DNA of 48,671 bases, from assembly GCA_020848475.1 (NCBI GenBank), contig JADKZZ010000018.1, forward strand, positions 1 to 48,671. Direction: 5' to 3'. The stretch is from Chitinophagales bacterium. GTDB lineage: Bacteria; Bacteroidota; Bacteroidia; Chitinophagales; JADIYW01. The translations under genes and the position numbers were made by a program. Under the pieces are notes generated by a model that had not been told where the DNA came from, did not search any database, and was given only the letters and a program-made list of their open reading frames with translations. Numbering within the stretch: the first letter of the stretch is position 1; each line of letters opens with the position of its first letter. Positions 27,637-36,095 of the stretch are shown here, piece by piece.

Positions 27637-29406
27637 GTCTGCTGCATAAATCGAATTTATTTCTTTACTATAGCGTTCAGCTATAATTTTTCGTTTTGGC
27701 TTCATTGTAGGCGTCAGTTCTCCACTCTCCACAGACCATTCATTTGGCAGTGCAACAAACTTTTTAATCTGTTCCCATTGGCCAAAATTTTCGTTATATT
27801 TTTTTATTTCTTTATCTAATAATGACAATACTTGTTTGTCTTTTATCAACTCTTCATTTGACAATACAACTACGCCATTTTTTTAAGCCCATGCAATTAG
27901 TTGCACAAAAGATGGTACTATTAATGCCGATATATATTTTTTATCATCGCCACCAACTACCATTATCTGTTCGATGTATGGGCTTTCTTTCATTTTATTT
28001 TCTATCACTTGTGGCGCAATATATTTTCCACCTGCTGTTTTAAATAGCTCTTTTTTCCTATCAGTAATTTTTAAAAATTTATTGCCATTTTTTTCTACCC
28101 ATGTACCGATGTCGCCTGTGTGAAACCAACCATCTTTATCGATTACTTCTGCTGTTAAATCAGGTCGTTTATAATAGCCTTTCATAATATTTGGACCTTT
28201 GGCAATAATTTCACCGTCTTCTGCCATTTTAATTTCTACACCAGGAATTGGAATACCAACGGTACCAATACAACGTTGTTTTTCATCGACTAAATTACAA
28301 CTCAAAACTGGCGATGTTTCTGTAAGGCCATAACCTTCTAATACATTTACGCCAGCTGCCGTGAACAGCGTAATTAATCGTGGTTGCATTGCTGCCGCAC
28401 CCGTTATGATAAAGTGAACATTTCCACCTAATGCTTCTTGCCATTTGCTGAATACTAATTTCCTTGCTATTGCTAATTGTGCATTATAAATCCAACCTTT
28501 ATCAGTGCCAATTTCATATTGAGCACCTAATTCCATCGACCAATCGAACAATAACTTCTTAGCGCCCGTTAATGCCGCACCTTTCGCCATAATTTTCTCA
28601 TATACTTTTTCCAATAATCGAGGAACTGTGGTAAAACAATATGGCTTTACTTCTTGCAAATTATCTGCAATAGTTTCCAAGCTCTCGGCATAATGAATAT
28701 GAATTCCAAAACATAAATAGGCATAAAACACCATTCTCTCAAAGCTATGACACAAAGGCAAGAAGCTCAAAGATTTTTCTCCTATCACAAACGGCGTAAC
28801 CTCTTTCACACTGATTACATTTGACACAATATTTTTATGCGTGAGCATCACTCCTTTCGGATTTCCTGTAGTGCCAGAAGTGTAGATAATGGTAGCCAAG
28901 TCGTCTTCTGTCACTGTTGCTTTAATATTTTCGATTGCTGTAATATCAATATTTTCAGGCAATGCAGACCAAAATGATTTGGCATCTTCGGTTTCATCAA
29001 AAGTATAAATTCCTTTTAATGAAGTGCATTTTTGCAGCAGTGGTTTTACCTTTTGTAATATGGTATTATCGCCAACAAAAGCATATTTAATTTCTGAATC
29101 ATTAAAAATATATTCATAATCATGCTCTGAAATAGTTGGATACATCGGCACGACAGTAACGCCGATTTGTTGTGCACCAAAATCTGTAAAATTCCATTCG
29201 GGTCTATTGTTCGCAATCACAGCAATTTTATCATCTTTCTGCAAGTTCAATGATAATAGCAATTGGCTTACTTTATTGGCTATTTGTTGCACTTCTTGAA
29301 ATGAATAATGCTTCCATTTATTATTTACTTTTGAAGCAAGGAATAAGTTATTTGGATTTTCATTGACATGATTGGTCAATAAGTCGAATAAGCGTTTAAA
29401 TTCCAT
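27634..29406 (-). pseudogene. Long-chain acyl-CoA ligase (AMP-forming), interrupted by in-frame TAA at 27883-27885
   Basis: 27883-29406 encodes IIYTSGTTGNPKGVMLTHKN, GYGLTETSPVLSC, WFHTGDIGTW; the same frame continues after TAA as KNGVVVLSNEELIKDKQ...ELTPTMKPKRKIIAERYSKEINSIYAAD*. Confidence 0.8.
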
Positions 29407-29431
29407 TTTAGTCAGGTTAAGTATGAATATT

Positions 29432-29983
29432 TTATTTTATTAATTTGCTAATCGCTTTAAATGCTGGTGTGCCTGCTTCTTGAATTAATTGAAATAACAA
29501 CATTTCTGTAGATACAATAAAAGCACCAGACTGACGCATTCTCTCGAGTGCCAAATTTTTATTCTCGGCAGTTCGAGAGGAAACCGCATCTGCAACTACA
29601 TGAACATCAAAGCCCGCAGCGAGTGCGTCTAATGCTGTTTTTAGCACACAGATATGCGATTCAACACCACATAGAATCAATGTATTGATATTGTTTTTCT
29701 TCCAGCTTTCTAATAATTGCTGTGACTGCATACAACTGAATGCAATTTTTTCTACTAAAGTAATATCAGAAGGCATCTCTATCGCTGTGCAAGTATTTCC
29801 TAAACCTGCTGGATATTGCTCTGTGATGTAGCTTGGAATTTGCAGAATTGATGCACCTTTTAACAAGCGGTTTGCGTTGGCAAATATGAGTTCTGCTTGT
29901 TGCATTACAGGCATTAATTTGTCTTGAATATCAATGACTACTAATGCAGTTGTTTCTTTGTTTATTAATCCGATATTTTTCAT
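29432..29983 (-). CDS. Isochorismatase-like cysteine hydrolase
   Basis: TALVVIDIQDKLMPVM, ILCGVESHICVLKTALDALAAGFDVHVVADAVSSR. Confidence 0.9.
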   Translation of the reverse strand: MKNIGLINKETTALVVIDIQDKLMPVMQQAELIFANANRLLKGASILQIPSYITEQYPAGLGNTCTAIEMPSDITLVEKIAFSCMQSQQLLESWKKNNINTLILCGVESHICVLKTALDALAAGFDVHVVADAVSSRTAENKNLALERMRQSGAFIVSTEMLLFQLIQEAGTPAFKAISKLIK

Positions 29984-29988
29984 AGCAA

Positions 29989-31713
29989 TTACATTGAAAT
30001 AGAACCTTTTCTAAATTCGCTTTTGCCGATAATAGCATTAATAATATAAGGCATACCTTTTCTAGTGTTTTTTAATGCGGCCAGCACAGATTCATTAAAT
30101 GCTTCCATTGTTTCTACTCGATCGCCAGCTGCTCCAAATGCTTTGCCTATCATTTCATAATTGGAATGTGCTAATGTTACAGCGCAATCGCTTTCTAAGA
30201 AATCTACTTGGTCGCGAGCTATCTGTGCCCAACAAGCATCATTTCCAATAAGTGAAATCACAGGCAAATTATGTCGAACGAATGTATCATATTCCATTAA
30301 GCTATAACCAGCACTTCCATCGCCATAAATAATCCAAACATCTTTTTCTGGATAAACCAATTTTGCACCTAAAGCAAAACCAGCACCAACGCCGAGCGTT
30401 CCAAATACGCCTGGATCTAACCATGAAAGTGGCGATCTCGCTTTTAGAGTATATGCTGATGTTGCCACAAAGTCGCCGCCATCAGCAACTAAAATAGTAT
30501 TATCACTTAATAGTGTATCTAGCGACCTGAACAGTTGTACTGGATTTATGCCATTCAATTTATCTTTCGCTTGTGCATCAATATTGCGTTCACGTTCTTC
30601 ATCTCTTTTCTGAAGTTTGCTTATCCATTCTGGATTATTGATTGCATAATTCTTAGCTAATTCTATAATAAAATCTTGAGGATCGGCATGTATTCCAATT
30701 GTTGGCCTTTTATTTTTGTATAAATCTTCTGTGCTTCTATTGATTGAAATAAAAGGACGATGTCCTATGTGATTTCCATAGTCTAATCTAAAATCATTAG
30801 GCACGCCAGCTAACAAAATTAAGTCTGCTTCTTTGATTGCCTCTTTACGTTTATGGCGCATTTGCAAGTTGGCATCTTTGCCTAACAAACCTCTCGCCAT
30901 ACCGCTCAAATACACTGGAATGCCTAATTTTACTACTGCTGCAGCTAATTCATCTGCTTTATTAGGTTGCATTAATGCACCACTGCCAATAATCATCAAC
31001 GGATTTTTTGCTTCTTTTAGCATGGCTACCGCTTTAGCAATGTCAGAAGATTGATGGTTTGGAATTGTAAACGATTGTGGTTCGTGAAAACGAATTTTGT
31101 CTTTATCTTCAAATAAGAGACGTGCGTGTCTATTTACATACCATTGGATGACTCGCTCTTGCATATTACGTGGTGGAACGTCTTTACTTTTTGCGCCATA
31201 CCATTCGCGCACCAATTCTTCGTTATATAAAGTATCGATTGGACACTCAACAAATACAGGACCTGGAATGCCTTCTTGTGCTACTGCAAAAGCACGCTCT
31301 AATGTAGGAGCAATTTCTTTTACTTTTGTGATGCGAGCAGCCCATTTTACTACTGGTTTCATCAAGCTCATTTGGTCGATATCTTGTAATGAGCCTCTAC
31401 CTTTTAAAATCGTTGCTGCACCACCACCTAATACGATTAATGGCGATTGAGCCATGTATGCATTTTTAACTGCAGTAATCGTATTGGTTAACCCTGGTCC
31501 TGCTGTAACAGCTGCTACTCCAGGCACGCCAGTCAATCGAGATACCGCATCTGCTGCAAAAACGGCATTTACTTCGTGTCTAGTATCAACAACGCGAATG
31601 CCTATTTTTTGTGCACTAACAAAGATGGGAGAAATATGTCCTCCACAAAGTGTAAAAAGAAATTTTACGCCATGATTTTGTAAAACTTTTGCAATGATTT
31701 CGCCTCCGTTCAT
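29989..31713 (-). CDS. Thiamine pyrophosphate-dependent enzyme, acetolactate synthase-like; closest by eye to 2-hydroxyacyl-CoA lyase 2 (HACL2/ILVBL)
   Basis: [39 protein letters not shown]..., [31 protein letters not shown]-binding [29 protein letters not shown]. Confidence 0.85.
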   Translation of the reverse strand: MNGGEIIAKVLQNHGVKFLFTLCGGHISPIFVSAQKIGIRVVDTRHEVNAVFAADAVSRLTGVPGVAAVTAGPGLTNTITAVKNAYMAQSPLIVLGGGAATILKGRGSLQDIDQMSLMKPVVKWAARITKVKEIAPTLERAFAVAQEGIPGPVFVECPIDTLYNEELVREWYGAKSKDVPPRNMQERVIQWYVNRHARLLFEDKDKIRFHEPQSFTIPNHQSSDIAKAVAMLKEAKNPLMIIGSGALMQPNKADELAAAVVKLGIPVYLSGMARGLLGKDANLQMRHKRKEAIKEADLILLAGVPNDFRLDYGNHIGHRPFISINRSTEDLYKNKRPTIGIHADPQDFIIELAKNYAINNPEWISKLQKRDEERERNIDAQAKDKLNGINPVQLFRSLDTLLSDNTILVADGGDFVATSAYTLKARSPLSWLDPGVFGTLGVGAGFALGAKLVYPEKDVWIIYGDGSAGYSLMEYDTFVRHNLPVISLIGNDACWAQIARDQVDFLESDCAVTLAHSNYEMIGKAFGAAGDRVETMEAFNESVLAALKNTRKGMPYIINAIIGKSEFRKGSISM

Positions 31714-31805
31714 AATTTGTTTTTTTATGTATTTATGTTAAAAATTATTTTCTATTGACTCTTGTTTTTATTACTCGATGAAAAAATCAACATTATATTC
31801 AAACA

Positions 31806-32192
31806 TCATTCTGACATCTCTTTTGGTATGATATTTTTTTGAATGATGTTGGATATATTGATGGAACGTTTTTTAATTAAATCTGCATTTTTGCCTGCAT
31901 ATAATTCATCGACTGTATCTGAAAACAACTTATTCCAGCGTTGGAAATGTGATTTTTTAATATTTGTCAATTGATGTAAATGTCGATGTAAATGAAGCGG
32001 ATTACCCTCATAATTTCCAGAGAAGAATAGCATATTTTCCCAAAAATTATACATCGTATTTAAGTGCTTTTCCCAATTAAACCCTTCAGGGTTCGTGAAG
32101 AAAGATTGCAATAGTTTATCTTCTTTGATTTTTGCATAAAACGCATTAACCAATGTTTCGATATCTTTTCTATTTTTTATGTCTTTTTTCAT
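31806..32192 (-). CDS. Group III truncated haemoglobin
   Basis: IETLVNAFYAKIKEDKLLQSFF, MYNFWENMLFFSGNYEGNPLHLHRHL, HFQRWNKLF. Confidence 0.85.
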   Translation of the reverse strand: MKKDIKNRKDIETLVNAFYAKIKEDKLLQSFFTNPEGFNWEKHLNTMYNFWENMLFFSGNYEGNPLHLHRHLHQLTNIKKSHFQRWNKLFSDTVDELYAGKNADLIKKRSINISNIIQKNIIPKEMSE

Positions 32193-32231
32193 TTTATTTC
32201 ACTTTTATATTTTATAAAAGCTGCTCAATTA

Positions 32232-32999
32232 TTATAAATCTTTTTTTCTAAATCTTACTAATGAAATCCAATAGGGAACAATAAACCACAAACAGAGTAA
32301 ACACAAACTGATAAGGAATCCTAAAGTCGTGCCAAAGAAATCTTTAAAAATGGCACCTGTATAACCTAGCATTGCTGAAACATCTAGATGAAGCAATATC
32401 AAAATTCTTGCTAAATCGACAGGACTGAGTGCTGTAATAATGACCATTATTTTCTCAATTGGATAATCAGAAAATTGAAATAATAAGAACAACACAATAC
32501 CATCAAACAACAAACAAAAATACAACCATAACATGATGGACATTCCTATGCCTTTTGCCTTGTCGCGTGTTGTAATAGAACTTAAGAAGGCAATGGAAAT
32601 AAACACAACTGATATTATTACACCTAAGAGCAACATCATAACGCCTGTATTTATTGGTGCATAAATTAATAATGGAATTCCCGCACCAATGATAAATGAA
32701 ACGATAAACGACATAGACAAGCCGATAAAAAGGCTAAACCAAATTTTTTTTCTAGCTATTGGCTGACTCAATAATAATTCAATAAACTCAGCACTGTTAT
32801 AAATATAAATAGTTGTAAATAAGATGGACACCAACGGAACTGTCAGTAAAATAATATTCAACAAGGTAAGCATGCCTTTAGTACTGCTATCTTCTAAGCT
32901 GAAAGCACTCCATGACAAAACAGCCAACATGATAGTATATGCTACAACTATTTTATTTTTGAGAATATCGATGATTACATATTTTATTATTCTGTTCAT
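32232..32999 (-). CDS. nosY: ABC transporter permease, NosY-like
   Basis: Six-TM ABC-2 type permease (SAEFIELLLSQPIARKKIWFSLFIGLS), adjacent to NosF/NosD. Confidence 0.85.
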   Translation of the reverse strand: MNRIIKYVIIDILKNKIVVAYTIMLAVLSWSAFSLEDSSTKGMLTLLNIILLTVPLVSILFTTIYIYNSAEFIELLLSQPIARKKIWFSLFIGLSMSFIVSFIIGAGIPLLIYAPINTGVMMLLLGVIISVVFISIAFLSSITTRDKAKGIGMSIMLWLYFCLLFDGIVLFLLFQFSDYPIEKIMVIITALSPVDLARILILLHLDVSAMLGYTGAIFKDFFGTTLGFLISLCLLCLWFIVPYWISLVRFRKKDL

Positions 33000-33754
33000 G
33001 ACTTAACACTTTGATTAATTGTAGATTGTGTGATTACATCTTTATTTCCTATTTTATTTTTTAAGATAAAAGCAATTGCTTTCGATATTTTTGTTTCTCC
33101 AGTATCATTTCTAAGCTGTTCTACGCTATGATGAAATTCTACTCTTCCATCTTGCATGAAAATAATTTGTGTAATCAAATCATCTAATTCACTAAGTAAA
33201 TGTGATGTAATCAGAATTAGTTTTCCTTTGTTTTTTTCTGTTATAATTTTTTCTTTTAAGATTTCTGAAGCCAAAGGATCGAGCCCTGCCGTTGGTTCAT
33301 CTAAGATTAAAATATCAGGATTAAATAAAAATGCTAAAGCTGCGCTTACCTTTTGTGTAGTGCCTCCAGATAGTGTTCCCATTGCTTTGCCATAAAGATG
33401 TTCCAATTCAAAAGACTTTATCAAATCTTCGTCTAGTGTTGATGTTGTTTGCCTGATTTCTTTCATCATTTGTAAGACTTGGCCAATCGTCATGTTTTGT
33501 GGATACCTACCAATTTGCGGCATATAGCCAATATGTTTACGATATTCGAAATTGGCTTTTGTATTTTCGCCGTTTACAATGATTTCGCCACTATCAGGAA
33601 TTACCATTCCTAAAATAGATTTGATGAGCGTTGTTTTTCCGCAGCCATTTGGGCCAATCAGTGCAATACATTCGCCTTTGTTGCATTGCAAATCGATGTG
33701 TTTTAACACTTCGAGTTTGGAAAAACGTTTTGATATTTGTTGGATGTTTATCAT
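32996..33754 (-). CDS. nosF: ABC transporter ATP-binding protein, NosF-like
   Basis: Walker A GPNGCGKTTLIKSI, signature LSGGTTQKVSAAL, Walker B ILILDEPTAGLDP. Confidence 0.9.
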   Translation of the reverse strand: MINIQQISKRFSKLEVLKHIDLQCNKGECIALIGPNGCGKTTLIKSILGMVIPDSGEIIVNGENTKANFEYRKHIGYMPQIGRYPQNMTIGQVLQMMKEIRQTTSTLDEDLIKSFELEHLYGKAMGTLSGGTTQKVSAALAFLFNPDILILDEPTAGLDPLASEILKEKIITEKNKGKLILITSHLLSELDDLITQIIFMQDGRVEFHHSVEQLRNDTGETKISKAIAFILKNKIGNKDVITQSTINQSVKS

Positions 33755-34986
33755 AGCAATAGTGGTCGCATTAGCGGTGAATTATCAATAAAATTATCAG
33801 GAGTAAGACTAGGAATAATTTTTTCTGATTTATCTAAAAGTGTTACCATAAAGCTTCTAAATAGTAACATGGCTGGTGGATTTTTTTCCACTATAACAGA
33901 AAACAAGCTTAAAGGATGGTAAGGCAAATCTCCAATTTTATCTTTATTTAAATCATAGCCTTCGTATTTGTCCCAATAATTATTATCGAATGTATTGAGC
34001 ACCAATGTACCGTTAGTACTAATATCAAAGGTGTTGGCAATAAAGTTATTTTTCTTGATGGTGTTGTCCATACAACTTGCTTGTATTTTCATTCCCCAGC
34101 CATTTTGCTTAATGCTGTTTTTTTCAGCAATGATACGGCTTGTGCCTTCCATAAAAATGCCTGTTGTATTATTTTCAAAATGGTTGCCAACAATATAGCT
34201 ATCTGAAATTTCTTTAAGCAATAAACCATACGCTGCATCACCCCAATTTTCAGAAAAGTAATTGTTATACATTTTCACATTTTTTGTAAACATCACGGCA
34301 ACACCTGCACCATTGTTTTTAAAGACATTACAAATGTATGCATCATCGTTAGAGAACATAAAATGCAGGCCATATCTAATGTTGTTGTTGGCAATATTCC
34401 GCCAGATAGTAGAGCCTGTCACAAATTCAAAATAAATGCCATCGCGATGTCCATCTACTTTATTACCTATTATCAAAAGGCTATCGCTTTTCCAACAATG
34501 AATACCATTTCCGATTTGTTGTTCTTCGATGCCATACGCTTTTATTTTGTTATTTCTAATGATGCAATGCTTGCCATATTGAATATAAATTCCAAAAAAA
34601 TTATCTTCTAGTATGCAGTTTTGTATCACCACATAATTGCTGTTATATACTTTTATGCCTCCAGGATCATCTAATGTAGCCACGCTTGAGCGTTGTATTA
34701 CAAAGCCATCTATTGTAACATTATTTGATTTAACAGAAAGTACTTCATACTTTTTTTGTCCATCAAGAATTGGCAGATTTTTCCCTACTAAGCTTAGCGG
34801 TTTATCAATGACAATATTACCTTCTTTATATACGCCTTTTAATACAATTATCGAATCGCCAGGCGATGCAACATGTACAGCAGTTTTTATTTTTGTATAT
34901 GGCTGTCCTTTCCCTACAACAATAGTTTTTCCAAGTACGTTGTGTACTAAGAAAAATAAAAAAACGATATAGAAAAATCTATTCAA
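33751..34986 (-). CDS. nosD: NosD, periplasmic right-handed beta-helix copper-insertion protein
   Basis: Signal peptide, parallel beta-helix repeats (NGIHCWKSDSLLIIGNKVDGHRDGIYFEFVTGS..., NNIRYGLHFMFSNDD). Confidence 0.92.
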   Translation of the reverse strand: MNRFFYIVFLFFLVHNVLGKTIVVGKGQPYTKIKTAVHVASPGDSIIVLKGVYKEGNIVIDKPLSLVGKNLPILDGQKKYEVLSVKSNNVTIDGFVIQRSSVATLDDPGGIKVYNSNYVVIQNCILEDNFFGIYIQYGKHCIIRNNKIKAYGIEEQQIGNGIHCWKSDSLLIIGNKVDGHRDGIYFEFVTGSTIWRNIANNNIRYGLHFMFSNDDAYICNVFKNNGAGVAVMFTKNVKMYNNYFSENWGDAAYGLLLKEISDSYIVGNHFENNTTGIFMEGTSRIIAEKNSIKQNGWGMKIQASCMDNTIKKNNFIANTFDISTNGTLVLNTFDNNYWDKYEGYDLNKDKIGDLPYHPLSLFSVIVEKNPPAMLLFRSFMVTLLDKSEKIIPSLTPDNFIDNSPLMRPLLL

Positions 34987-34987
34987 T

Positions 34988-36016
34988 TTATAAATTTAAA
35001 GACTTCCAATCCAATACACTTGTGTTTAATTTTTTTGCATATTCTTCTGCTTTCGCCTTGTCAGAAAATGCAGCAACATTACCGCCCATAGGACTTTTAA
35101 CATCAGCATGTTTTACATAAAATGCAGTTTCTACTGGTGTTAACAAGGTAGGTGTTGCAAAGTCTGCAACATACATCGCACCTATCGGCACCTGTTTATT
35201 TTCTGTGATATAGCCATGTAAACAAGAGATATCATCAAACTTATATGCTCTTCCTTTTTTTGTAATGACTTCTGTTCCAAATCGTCCATCGGCGATTGAC
35301 ATTTTACAATAATCACAATTATCTATATTTAATTTTATTGCTTGCGGTTCTGTGCTTACGCATGAAGTAAGTAGCGCAATAGATAAGAGCGAAAGCAATA
35401 TGCTTACAACAGGTTTTTGTTTTTTAAATTTAGAAAACCATCCTGCCTCGATGCTTACTGCTGCTAACATAAACACGCCACAAATAATAAACAAGCAGCC
35501 ACCATAAGATGGAATAGAAAAAGCGCCAAAATTCAATAGTTGTTTAAAGCCGATTAGCGGTGGTTGATATGCCATGCCTGGCACAACAATCGCTGCATTT
35601 GGGTCGAGGTTGTGGCCATAATCATATTCCCATCTATAAAAATCTATCATAGAAAGCACACCAAATAATGCGAATGCAATAAATAAAATATACACCAATT
35701 TCTTTTTGCCAATAAGTGCAGTAATCAAAGCAAATAATGCGAAAGCACCAATAATATATGGCAATACAGTGAATTCAATAAAATCATCAGCATGCAATGT
35801 TTTCATACCGATGTAATGGTTAAGTCCATTTATTATTTCAACATTGCCACCAAGTTTATACGTATAAATCAATAATTGTAAGCCTTCTGGATACTGCGGT
35901 GCATCTAAATCAATTCGCCAAAGTGGTACAAAAATGGAAATGACTAAAAAAACTGAAGAAAGAAATAATAATATCCGAGACAAATTGGATATTTTTTGTT
36001 CATTGACCTTGTCCAT
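34988..36016 (-). CDS. nosL: Membrane protein with C-terminal NosL domain
   Basis: N-terminal multi-TM; internal lipobox-like LLTSC; NosL motif DNCDYCKMSIADGRFGTEVITKKGRAYKFDDISCL. Confidence 0.85.
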   Translation of the reverse strand: MDKVNEQKISNLSRILLFLSSVFLVISIFVPLWRIDLDAPQYPEGLQLLIYTYKLGGNVEIINGLNHYIGMKTLHADDFIEFTVLPYIIGAFALFALITALIGKKKLVYILFIAFALFGVLSMIDFYRWEYDYGHNLDPNAAIVVPGMAYQPPLIGFKQLLNFGAFSIPSYGGCLFIICGVFMLAAVSIEAGWFSKFKKQKPVVSILLSLLSIALLTSCVSTEPQAIKLNIDNCDYCKMSIADGRFGTEVITKKGRAYKFDDISCLHGYITENKQVPIGAMYVADFATPTLLTPVETAFYVKHADVKSPMGGNVAAFSDKAKAEEYAKKLNTSVLDWKSLNL

Positions 36017-36041
36017 GATTATGATTTAAAATTAAAAATAA

Positions 36042-36074
36042 AAGGAGCAGAGAAATGAAATTTCGCTGCTCCTT
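36042..36074 (-). promoter_or_regulatory. Strong hairpin between nosZ and nosL (attenuator/terminator or mRNA stabiliser)
   Basis: Minus strand AAGGAGCAG-C-GAAAT-TTC-ATTTC-T-CTGCTCCTT followed by TT and AT-rich sequence. Confidence 0.65.
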
Positions 36075-36095
36075 AAAAAAATGTTCACTTATTTC

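Noticed and set aside
27883-27886. Programmed frameshift as explanation for the split ligase
   Set aside because: The downstream segment is in the same frame as the upstream one, so a frameshift would not restore it; a substitution, error or readthrough fits better.
31700-31805. FNR-like site TTGATTTTTTCATCGA upstream of the HACL2-like gene (minus strand)
   Set aside because: Spacer between GAT and ATC is 6 nt instead of 4, so it does not fit the Crp/Fnr layout.
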